42,848 bases of DNA from positions 1-42,848 of the forward strand of contig JAGCYZ010000107.1 of NCBI GenBank assembly GCA_017960545.1. Reading direction: 5' to 3'. Under the pieces are notes generated by a model, which saw nothing but the letters and a program-made list of their open reading frames with translations, did not search any database and was not told where the DNA came from. Source of the DNA: Bacteroidales bacterium (GTDB lineage: Bacteria > Bacteroidota > Bacteroidia > Bacteroidales > UBA932). Position numbers and translations under genes: made by a program. This document shows, piece after piece, positions 25,401 to 34,151 of the stretch (the stretch's first letter is position 1; each line of letters begins with the position of its first letter).

Positions 25401-28400
25401 TATAAAACGTATTTTTCTGGATTAAGAAGTTCTTTCAAAATTGTTCCTCCGGGCATATAGTCAAAGATACCCAGTTCAATAGCCTTACGGGCTTTAGCCT
25501 TGAGTTCATCCTTTGCCACATAAGAAGTATAAAGGAATCCTATTTCAAGTGAGTCTAGGAGATTGTCTGACAGGAGCGGGAATATCTGAGACAGTTTGGG
25601 ATCGTTGTAAATCATATCAGGATCCACTGCCCTGTTCATAATCTGGAATCTAGTGGAATCAAGAATGTTCTGTATGTGATCCAGGTCCCAGGTCGAAGTC
25701 TTCGTGACATCAAGCTCAGGAAATGCAACCATCAGGATGCTCTGTGGAGATTCTGCGTCGGGCTGGTTGCAACGGAACGCAAGTCCTGCCTTATGGCTGG
25801 CAAACGGGACGAATTCTATCCAAGAATCGAATACCATACCGGCATACATACTTTGACTGGTAAGCAAGTCCATCCTTTCCTTGCCAAAAAGCACTAAGGA
25901 ATCGGCATCGCTCATATACTGCTCTTCACAGGGCGCGCCCATCCAATATTTGGCATTATCATTCTTAGCACGTCTCTGGAGGATAACAGGAGTTTCGTCA
26001 ACTGTAACATCAGACAATTCCTGGAACATTCCAATCTCATTCCATAACTTCATTCCCGGATGGACGGCTCCGGCATTCTCCTCCCAGTTTTGAATAATGT
26101 TATGAGTGTTGTTTGCATAATAATTGACGCCATTTCTGATAGCAGAACTATATGGCGTACGCCAATCATAGTCTATGGAGCTATATGGCTTGAACAGAGG
26201 AATCAGCAAGAAGGAGCTCAGTGTAAGTTCCTTTACAGCCTTCTGGCAGCTGACGACAGAAGGTTCCGGGCCAGATACTGGAGCCTGTTCAGCGGCTTTC
26301 TCAAGACGGAGCGCAAGAATGTCTCTTACATTCTCCATCTGAAGGACATATTCCTTCTGCATCTCAAGAATCTGGTCATAGGCGACGCGCATAGTTATCT
26401 TGTCCACGCCTGTCAGTGACAAGTGTTGAGGATATTGGACTGCCGCTTCGTACAGGCACGTTTTCATACAGTCGGACATCAATCCCAATGCTTTAAATAA
26501 ATGATCGTCGTCAAGACCCTCATATTCGTCATAATCCTGCAGGAAGTCATCCAGGTCGCGCCTGAGGGAATTCAGGGAGGCATACAGAGTCAGATATCTG
26601 TCACGGACATCCTTGGCATCCTGGCAGGCTGCAATCTCGACATCAGAAACCACCTTGGGATCCCAGTCTGACACTGTCATTGGACGGGAGATACCCACTA
26701 GTGAGCGTATGGATCCGACACGCAGGGAATCTTCATATAAGGAGAAGCACGGTGCCTGTGTCGTCGCTGTCTTGATTCCCGTGTCATTGTCAGCAGGATT
26801 GCCGTCAAGCACTTTGACAATTCCTCCCAACACGCCGTTCTTTGTTCTCCATCTATACTCCAGCAAAGTCTTGAAAGCGTGTTCGTTACCGGAAATGTAG
26901 AGGTACTCCAAAGGTTGTACGGAGAGGCTAGCCAGCGTCTCTGAATAAAGTTTTGGTTTGGCGTCAACATCAGAGTACCAGGCAATGTCAAAGAATATGT
27001 TGTTCATATCCCCTATCTTTTCAAGAACCCAGGAATTGAGTCCAGGCTCCGCCTTGCCCATATAACCCTCGCCCCTTGCCGTTACATTGAAAGCTACTCC
27101 AGTCTTGTGAGACACTGCAGAATACTCCATCGGCGTGTCCAGGATTGCAGGATCCGGGAGATTGTTGGAAGCCTTTGACATAAACTTGGAAATGGCCTCG
27201 AACGATGCGCCGTCGCCCATTACCAACCTGTGCACGCCTTCTGCAAGCAACAGGTCGTTCAGGGCATCGTAGGAGTCATACATCCGCTCTATTAGCAGGA
27301 ACAGTATCTTGCGTTTCTTCTCTACAGGAATTGAGGTTTCATCTTTGAGGGTATTGTACCATTCCAATTTCGTACGATTCTTCTCCAGCCAGTCGGAAAG
27401 CCTGCCTGAATAGTTCCATTTGGTAAGGAATGTATTAAGCAGGGCCTCTCCGTTTATTACCTGCATTGTGTAGTTGGCGGCCTGGAAATGATTGTCTTTA
27501 AGAGGAGCCTCCAAGTCTACGCTTACAGGGAAAAGCTTTCGTAGAGGATATATGAACTCGTCCATCTCCTGCGCTTCTTCTCCACTAAAGGATTTATGTG
27601 CATCGTGGAGATATCTCTCAAGGTCCGCTCCAAGTATGACACCGGTAGAAAGGCCTTCCTTTATGCCATCTATCATTCTCAAAGCGGCGCGTGCGCGCAT
27701 TGAGGACAGGTTGACGCACATATGCGGGTCTCCTTCGTCCGTCTGGGTATTCAGATAGGCAGCCCTGAGTACTGCAGCCGTAAGTGCATGCTGGACAGAT
27801 GGAGCCAGTATGAACTCTCCCTTGTCTTTTTTCTGTCCAGATTCATTGCTGTTTTCAACCAGATTGAACACCCATCCATATGCACCAAGCGCACTTGAGT
27901 TTGGCTCTGAGGTAGAATAAATAATCTCCGGATTCCTATGCAGGTGATACGCCATTCCGGTAAACCAGGCATCCAGACGGTAAGTAAACAGGTCCATGAA
28001 CTCGCAGACAAGCTTTTCGGCATCGGCGGCGTCAGCCGCAATCCCTGCTTCTTCAAGAGCGTCCTTGACACAGGTTTTGAATGATTTCAGCGTTGATACC
28101 TTGGCTGCATCCGCGACCATCGTGGGACGGAACAACTTTCCGTTTTCCAAGAACTTTATGGCGTCCGATGCTCCGCTCACGCTCCGTTTGGGAAGAAGAG
28201 GCGAATCTATCATCTCCCTCTCATATACCTCTACGGAGCGCGGGGTCTGCCCCATCATACTCAGGTAGTCCTTTTCGGCCTCTGCACCGGCGAGGCGCTC
28301 CGCAGCGACCACTTTTTCTTCCCTGAGGCGTTTCCATTCATTTCCAAGGCTTAAGAGAGTGTTATATAGAAGCCTCAAGAAAAGATCGCCCTCTCCCGTT

Positions 28401-30358
28401 ATCGATGAAACTACTCTCTCATGGTCAGTAACTGGCAGGAAACCATAAGGTACATTGCCGACCCTTAACAAAGGCATTGGACCAGTAGAACTAACATTAG
28501 AAACAAGGAATCTGCCAACCCAAGACAGGAATCTGATGAACTCCGGATTACCGCTTCCTTGAATCTGTCCTGACATACGGTCCCATAAGGCCTTATATGC
28601 AGTCTGCCGCTTAATGACTTCCTTGTTTCCATAATTGACCACTCTGGACATACAATTGTCATAACTGATTCCAAGGTCACCTGCCATGGCGTAACTATCG
28701 GTCTTGGATCCAGCTTTCCATATTTCCTCAATTTTCCATATATCCTCAACCTCTATCTCATATCTGGCACGCATTTCCTCTTCCTTGGTGATCACTTCCG
28801 GCCTGGCGCCCCCGTCAACAATGTTGGTGGGACTGTCGCTCCTGATAAAAGTCAGGCCTTCACCAAAATAGTTGTGGCCATTTAAAAGTTCAGCCAACTC
28901 ATTCTTGTCTGTGGCTTTTGGCTCACAGATGCCCAGGACATATATATACCTGAAAGCGGTGATGCTCTTATCCAACGGCAATGAAATGGCCATTCCGTCG
29001 GCATAAGCCTGCTGGTAGTCCGTAAGCCATCTGAGGTTCCTGTCAAGGTTCAGATATCCCATATCGGTCACGGTTGTATTCTTTGACAGGCTCTCAGGAT
29101 CCGGCACAATCTTGATTTTTTTGTTGACCTTGTTGCTGAAAGCTTTCATTAAAGGCTTGGTTTTGTCCATAGGTTCCGCTATGAGCATAAAACGCTCAGG
29201 CAGGAAAGAGACTGAAGGAGCCTTAGGCTTTACGTCCTTGTCATAGGCCTTTGTTGCAAACACGTCATTCTTGGGGTCATCCAGATATCGCTGCACCAGT
29301 TTGTCCAGGGCAATTCTCTTTCCCTGAAGTTTGGATCTGAACATATCGGTTTCGGCCTGCATTGTCTTGAGGATGGTGTAGTCCATATCCCATACCTCAA
29401 GGAGCCTGCGGTTATCAGCATACAGACCGGGGAACTTGTCATAAAACGCACGGAATGACTTCAGACGGTCGGACAGGTACTTAAGCGTGGTCTCAATCTT
29501 GTCATACAGATAATCCACAATATACTCACAGGAGACAAGGTCCCGGTCAATGTCGTGCATATTATCCTTTATCTTCTCAAGATAAACTCGAATGTTCTTC
29601 TCGTTTATGTATTCCTCAGTCTCAGAGTCCTTTGTCAGAGAATGGTCAAGGATAATTTGGGATAAATTCTGGTATATAGCGTCGCAAGCATTGTCTACGT
29701 AGGCAAGACGAGCGTATGGCCGTCTGTAGAACAATATCCCATCTTCTCCGTCTTCTGTCTTGCGCCTGCGATACTTGTCAAGGTCCTTGATTCTGGTCAT
29801 TCTGGCAACCCAAGCGGCATGTCCAAGGGGATATTTACCGCAAAGTACCTCCCAGGCCTCGTACTCGCGCTTGGGACTTCCGCTGGCTATGAACCACTGC
29901 ATCCAGAAAAAACGGCCATCGTCATATTCTTGTTTGGAGAGTTTATTCCTGTTGTAATTCAAGAGAATCTCGTCCGGGAATATTCTCACGCAAAGTTCCC
30001 TGCGATATTCTTTGCGAGCCGTCGCTCCACTGGTAGGAACACTCTCTCCGGCTGCGGGGTAAGCCGGGAACCAACCGTCGCGGAAATGGGTCTCCAGCCT
30101 GAGAGGGAAAAGCAAGATATTCTTGTTGCTGTCTATCTTGGACAGCAGGTTATTATATTCGACTTCCCTGGTACTAGGCCTTCTTGCAGAAGTGGTCTGC
30201 TGGCTGGTCTGTGCAGAGGACGGCTTCTGACTGGAAGTATATGCTGACGTAGTACCTGAAGATGTCGTTGTCTTCTGGCTTGTATAAGTCGGTTTCTGGT
30301 TCTGACTTGTATAAGCAGGGCTTGGCTGCTGTTGGCTTGTATATGTCTTTTTTGCCAT
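25400..30358 (-). CDS. Module 1 protein C1, giant conserved uncharacterised (1652 aa)
   Basis: Paralogue of C2. It opens with a Ser/Thr/Gln-rich tail of about 65 residues containing repeated YTSQ. Then come ILLFPLRLETHF (about 80), ELCVRIFPDEILLN (about 120) with YEAWEVLCGKYPLGHAAWVA, and a helix-rich insertion (about 170-375). After that come FLPERFMLIAEP (about 387), LRWLTDYQQA...GMAISLPL, RVGNVPYGFLPV (about 633), LDAWFTGMAYHLHR (about 793), LGAYGWVFNLVE (about 825), APSVQHALTAAVLRA, YDSYDALNDLLLAEGVHRL, and the C-terminal MVFDSWIEFVPF...GLAFRCNQPDAESPQSIL block (about 1510 onward). No secretion signal, membrane helix or enzymatic motif was seen. It starts 11 nt after B1. Function is unknown. 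Confidence 0.87.
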   Translation of the reverse strand: MAKKTYTSQQQPSPAYTSQNQKPTYTSQKTTTSSGTTSAYTSSQKPSSAQTSQQTTSARRPSTREVEYNNLLSKIDSNKNILLFPLRLETHFRDGWFPAYPAAGESVPTSGATARKEYRRELCVRIFPDEILLNYNRNKLSKQEYDDGRFFWMQWFIASGSPKREYEAWEVLCGKYPLGHAAWVARMTRIKDLDKYRRRKTEDGEDGILFYRRPYARLAYVDNACDAIYQNLSQIILDHSLTKDSETEEYINEKNIRVYLEKIKDNMHDIDRDLVSCEYIVDYLYDKIETTLKYLSDRLKSFRAFYDKFPGLYADNRRLLEVWDMDYTILKTMQAETDMFRSKLQGKRIALDKLVQRYLDDPKNDVFATKAYDKDVKPKAPSVSFLPERFMLIAEPMDKTKPLMKAFSNKVNKKIKIVPDPESLSKNTTVTDMGYLNLDRNLRWLTDYQQAYADGMAISLPLDKSITAFRYIYVLGICEPKATDKNELAELLNGHNYFGEGLTFIRSDSPTNIVDGGARPEVITKEEEMRARYEIEVEDIWKIEEIWKAGSKTDSYAMAGDLGISYDNCMSRVVNYGNKEVIKRQTAYKALWDRMSGQIQGSGNPEFIRFLSWVGRFLVSNVSSTGPMPLLRVGNVPYGFLPVTDHERVVSSITGEGDLFLRLLYNTLLSLGNEWKRLREEKVVAAERLAGAEAEKDYLSMMGQTPRSVEVYEREMIDSPLLPKRSVSGASDAIKFLENGKLFRPTMVADAAKVSTLKSFKTCVKDALEEAGIAADAADAEKLVCEFMDLFTYRLDAWFTGMAYHLHRNPEIIYSTSEPNSSALGAYGWVFNLVENSNESGQKKDKGEFILAPSVQHALTAAVLRAAYLNTQTDEGDPHMCVNLSSMRARAALRMIDGIKEGLSTGVILGADLERYLHDAHKSFSGEEAQEMDEFIYPLRKLFPVSVDLEAPLKDNHFQAANYTMQVINGEALLNTFLTKWNYSGRLSDWLEKNRTKLEWYNTLKDETSIPVEKKRKILFLLIERMYDSYDALNDLLLAEGVHRLVMGDGASFEAISKFMSKASNNLPDPAILDTPMEYSAVSHKTGVAFNVTARGEGYMGKAEPGLNSWVLEKIGDMNNIFFDIAWYSDVDAKPKLYSETLASLSVQPLEYLYISGNEHAFKTLLEYRWRTKNGVLGGIVKVLDGNPADNDTGIKTATTQAPCFSLYEDSLRVGSIRSLVGISRPMTVSDWDPKVVSDVEIAACQDAKDVRDRYLTLYASLNSLRRDLDDFLQDYDEYEGLDDDHLFKALGLMSDCMKTCLYEAAVQYPQHLSLTGVDKITMRVAYDQILEMQKEYVLQMENVRDILALRLEKAAEQAPVSGPEPSVVSCQKAVKELTLSSFLLIPLFKPYSSIDYDWRTPYSSAIRNGVNYYANNTHNIIQNWEENAGAVHPGMKLWNEIGMFQELSDVTVDETPVILQRRAKNDNAKYWMGAPCEEQYMSDADSLVLFGKERMDLLTSQSMYAGMVFDSWIEFVPFASHKAGLAFRCNQPDAESPQSILMVAFPELDVTKTSTWDLDHIQNILDSTRFQIMNRAVDPDMIYNDPKLSQIFPLLSDNLLDSLEIGFLYTSYVAKDELKAKARKAIELGIFDYMPGGTILKELLNPEKYVL
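30200..30350 (-). repeat. YTSQ-type coding repeat at the N-terminus of C1
   Basis: Recurrent YTSQ, TYTSQ and AYTS units separated by short Gln/Pro/Lys/Ser spacers occupy about residues 3-53. C2 has no such tail. It looks like a disordered N-terminal arm. Confidence 0.75.
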
Positions 30359-30369
30359 ATCTGTCCGGT

Positions 30370-33300
30370 TTATTTAATGAAAAGTGAGACATGCTTGCCA
30401 TAGAAGGAAGGATCGTTCTTGAGAGCATCTGCAATCAAGCTTGCGTCAGGATGGCTGAGGTCATCCGGTTCTTCCACCGTGAAGTCCAGGTCCTCGACAT
30501 CTTCTATGAAAGTGAGGAAATAGCCATATTTATTGTTGTCAGGGTTGCCAAGCGCCGTGGCCGGGTCAATCTTGAAGCCGACCATAAGAACGTCTTCGTT
30601 AAGGAAAGACTCCATAATGGGAGACAGTATCTTCCCGTTGGCAAAAGTGGCGGTCTTGTCAAAGTCCACTTTGTTTTTGGATACAAGTTTTGCCGGCCAG
30701 AGGCATATGCGTGTCGTAGGATACAGTTTCATAAGCCGCCCCTTGACAGCGAATATCAGCAGGCTGTCCTTCCCTTCCTTCATATTTGTTCCCAGTTCAC
30801 CTGTCCAGGTATGCACGGGAGTTATGTCGTAGAAGTTGTCATCTGCTATATCCTTCATACTGACCTCGGAATCCCAGAACTTGCGGAAATAGGAACCTCT
30901 CTGGTCTGTAGGATACTCACGCCACAGAAGTTCGCGGCCCATCTCGGTATTGAGACCTGCAAGATAGGACTCTATGAACGAAGGGTTTGTAGAGAAAACG
31001 CTCACGCTGTCCATAGGGATGTCGCCTATGCCCGGGATTACGAATTCTTCCGAGAATTCCCTCAAGTATTTGTAAGTAGGCTCCGGGAAGATAGGATAGG
31101 CAAGAATGGGGTACTTGGACATTAACAGTTCTTTGATGTATTTATCCTGCAGTTTTCCGCCGGTCTCCGTATTGGAATAGAAAGAGCTGTAGAAATCCGT
31201 CAGGATGCCGATGGAGTCGTCGTATGGCGTGGTATTCCTCAGGTTGTCCTTTATCTTTTCAGCCGCGTCATTGTTCACCTTGGGTTTCTCTTCCTCTTTC
31301 TTCTTAGGATATTCTTTCTCAAGCTTCAAAACAAGATCATTGAATTGATTCCACATTTCCATATATGGAAGAACCGAACTCTCGGTCCTCTTCCGCAAGA
31401 AATCCCGATATTCCTCTTTTGACTTAAACTCCTGAATATCGGAAGCTTCTAAATCAGGAAGATTGATTTTAATGGCAGCTGGAGTATGCATGACATAATT
31501 ATCAGCCATATAATAATACTTTTCATACTCTTTCTTCAGATCTTCCGATTCCAGATGGTCATCCAATAAAGGGAATGAACCTATAATGGACATAAAGGCA
31601 GACGATTCCCGGATGATGGTAGATGGAGCCTGCGATGTACCACCCAAAAATGCAGTATAGGAATATGTATACGGTGGTATCGTATCATCCCCGATAGTCA
31701 TCCCGTTACCAGGCACATTATAGCAATAAATAACCTTATTATCCTTCTTTTTCAAAGAATCCTTATGAAGCTTATCTATGGTATCATAATCAGCAAAATA
31801 AAGACATGATTGTCCCACGGTCAAACGAGTGATAGGTGCGTTGCCGAATAAAAAACTGTATTGCCCATTCCTCATCACAATCATATTCGGCGATATCTTC
31901 TGTGAATAGTCTTTCTCTAACTGGTGATATTTATCATAATTATAGAAATAAATGCCATCTTCCTTGTAATAATACCTCCCTTTTGCGTCTTCTGGTCCTA
32001 TTTCATCTTGATAAATATATCCCCCATCTAGTTCACAGACATAGCCCATGCAATCGTGTCGGTCATAGCCTTCGTCAAAAAATAATTTTAGGAGATCGTA
32101 GAATTTGAAAAGATAACTAGATGTCTTGATTAGATTATTGAGACCATACTGAATGAATGAAGCAATCCATGAAATAGGGCTATCCGGGCTAACGTCCGTA
32201 TTATTGAATGACGGAAGAGGTATTTTGCCTGATGTAGGATATGAATTAATTGTATAATTTAAATCTAACTGAGAACCGCCATAATGTGTATTCCATTTCG
32301 GAAGCTCTACTATATTAACGTAATACTGGGCCGCATTACTGTTAGTTCCCCATGAAGGGGCACTCGAATTAGATTTCTTGAAATGATTCAGAACCATCGT
32401 ATTCATTATCTCCTCGAAAACAGAGGTAAACGCATCTTCTGAATACTTTTTGAGACTGGCGATAGGGTATGCACCGTTTACCTTATGGTCGGGGAAACGG
32501 TAGGTCTGGTATTCAAGGATGTTCTCCAGGACTGACTTGGTGTCTAGGTCGGCCACTATCTTTGCCACTCGGTCAGTCATTCCGTGGAAAGACGGCGTTG
32601 CAAAAGCCCGTGGAACATCCCTGTCTTCAAGGACTGAAGCCAGCGTAGGATCGCCTTTCTCCTTATAAGCGTCCTTCATTGAACTCAGATAGAACATCAT
32701 TGACGCAAGGTACTTGTTGTCCTTGCCGTACTGGCCTACGGTCTTGCCCTGAAGGGCGTTGTTGGCTCCCATGCTCAATAGACGCCTATAGAGTTCCATA
32801 TTCAATGCCTGTACTGCCTCTACCTGTTTCCAGGCCCTGTCCATCAGCATCTCCTGGTTCTCCAAGACGGCCTTGCGGCCAAGCCCGGCTGCTATTCGGT
32901 AATGAACATCCATATTGATCTTGTTCATCCAGGGTTGCTGATCCAGTTTGGTGGCGAGAATATGGCGGGCACCATATACAGGAGGAACCACGCAAGGGTC
33001 GTCACCATCGTCCGGACCGCCTTTGGGAACCTTCTGTCCTATGTCCGCAGCATTTTCCAGGAAAACATAACTTGATTTGAGCAAGATTTGCAGGTTTGTG
33101 TACAGATCCTTCTCATCGGTCTTATTCGGGAATGCAGCTTCATCCGGCTCCGGGGGCTGAGGCTTTGTGGCGGCGGGGATGGTAATGGTCTTCCTGACCT
33201 TCTTGCCGGGACCTTTCTTTCCGTAAACCGCCTCGTAGTCAAAGCCGTTTCCCATATGGGTGACGTCCACGGCCAGGCCGGCCTTTCCGGATTTGACAAC

Positions 33301-34146
33301 CTGGAGGGATTCTACAAGTTTCTCGAAACTTGCATCCCCGCTGCGGAATTCCCAGGAATAATATACCGGGAACTCCATTCCGCGCTGCTTGCCTTTCTGG
33401 GTATCATAGTCTTCGAATGCAGGAGCCTGGGCGGTTATTCCATACAATTTCTCCGGTGCGAAGCCAAGACCGCGCAAGCGTCCTGTCTCATAACTGGGTA
33501 CAAGGCATACCATATAGTCTGTCTTGGGTTTGAGGGCCGGCATTTCGCCTGTTTCAGGATTGATTCCCCTGAGACTTATGATACGGGAGAACAGCGGTAC
33601 TGTTTTCTTGGGACTCTGAGCGTGAGCAGTTTTCCAGAGTTCACTCATTTTTGGGAAAGCTGCTTGATAAGCTTCCTTGTCACCATTGAATTTGACCACA
33701 GGTAACTTGTTGTCATTATTCTGGAAGGAGATGATATCCTTCTCAAGTACCACCAGGGCAAGCCATGGGGTGAGCCTGTTGTCCTTCACCTTTGCAGGAG
33801 TATATCTCCAGGGGAAGTCCGGCTCCCTGAATTCTATATAGGGGAAATACTCAGGCGGAAAGCCTTCAGAACCTGCGGCAGGACGGCATTTCAAAATGGC
33901 GGCAGGACTGATGGACGATACGTCGGCCGGTCCGTAAAGGCCTATCTCCTTATCACTGATCAAAGTCTTGTCCTGATTCTCTTCATCAGCCGCAGAAGCC
34001 TTATACTGGGTATGGACGGTAAGGACGGCCCTCATCTTTGCAAGAGCCTCGTTACCCGAGACGTTACCGAATACGTCTTCCTCCGCGATGTTATTAGCCA
34101 GACCCTTACGGGCGTAGGGGAAAAGGTAGGTTTCTTGTATATCCAT
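30370..34146 (-). CDS. Module 1 protein B1, giant conserved uncharacterised (1258 aa)
   Basis: Paralogue of B2. N-terminal blocks: YFPYIEFREPDFPWRYTP (about 95-115) and LTPWLALVVLEKD. Then VPPVYGARHILATKL (about 390) and MDRAWKQVEAVQALNMELYR. Near the C-terminus: YPIFPEPTYKYLREFSEEF, then SYLAGLNTEMGRELLWREYP with TDQRGSYFRKFWD (about 1054-1093), then LLIFAVKGRLMKLYPTTRIC and GYFLTFIEDVEDLDF. Residues about 565-965 (nt 31250-32450) are a divergent AT-richer segment with many Tyr, Asp and Lys, including YYYKEDGIYFYNYDKYHQLE. No signal peptide or membrane segment was seen. It begins 5 nt after the A1 stop and ends 11 nt before C1. Function is unknown. Confidence 0.87.
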   Translation of the reverse strand: MDIQETYLFPYARKGLANNIAEEDVFGNVSGNEALAKMRAVLTVHTQYKASAADEENQDKTLISDKEIGLYGPADVSSISPAAILKCRPAAGSEGFPPEYFPYIEFREPDFPWRYTPAKVKDNRLTPWLALVVLEKDIISFQNNDNKLPVVKFNGDKEAYQAAFPKMSELWKTAHAQSPKKTVPLFSRIISLRGINPETGEMPALKPKTDYMVCLVPSYETGRLRGLGFAPEKLYGITAQAPAFEDYDTQKGKQRGMEFPVYYSWEFRSGDASFEKLVESLQVVKSGKAGLAVDVTHMGNGFDYEAVYGKKGPGKKVRKTITIPAATKPQPPEPDEAAFPNKTDEKDLYTNLQILLKSSYVFLENAADIGQKVPKGGPDDGDDPCVVPPVYGARHILATKLDQQPWMNKINMDVHYRIAAGLGRKAVLENQEMLMDRAWKQVEAVQALNMELYRRLLSMGANNALQGKTVGQYGKDNKYLASMMFYLSSMKDAYKEKGDPTLASVLEDRDVPRAFATPSFHGMTDRVAKIVADLDTKSVLENILEYQTYRFPDHKVNGAYPIASLKKYSEDAFTSVFEEIMNTMVLNHFKKSNSSAPSWGTNSNAAQYYVNIVELPKWNTHYGGSQLDLNYTINSYPTSGKIPLPSFNNTDVSPDSPISWIASFIQYGLNNLIKTSSYLFKFYDLLKLFFDEGYDRHDCMGYVCELDGGYIYQDEIGPEDAKGRYYYKEDGIYFYNYDKYHQLEKDYSQKISPNMIVMRNGQYSFLFGNAPITRLTVGQSCLYFADYDTIDKLHKDSLKKKDNKVIYCYNVPGNGMTIGDDTIPPYTYSYTAFLGGTSQAPSTIIRESSAFMSIIGSFPLLDDHLESEDLKKEYEKYYYMADNYVMHTPAAIKINLPDLEASDIQEFKSKEEYRDFLRKRTESSVLPYMEMWNQFNDLVLKLEKEYPKKKEEEKPKVNNDAAEKIKDNLRNTTPYDDSIGILTDFYSSFYSNTETGGKLQDKYIKELLMSKYPILAYPIFPEPTYKYLREFSEEFVIPGIGDIPMDSVSVFSTNPSFIESYLAGLNTEMGRELLWREYPTDQRGSYFRKFWDSEVSMKDIADDNFYDITPVHTWTGELGTNMKEGKDSLLIFAVKGRLMKLYPTTRICLWPAKLVSKNKVDFDKTATFANGKILSPIMESFLNEDVLMVGFKIDPATALGNPDNNKYGYFLTFIEDVEDLDFTVEEPDDLSHPDASLIADALKNDPSFYGKHVSLFIK

Positions 34147-34151
34147 AACTG

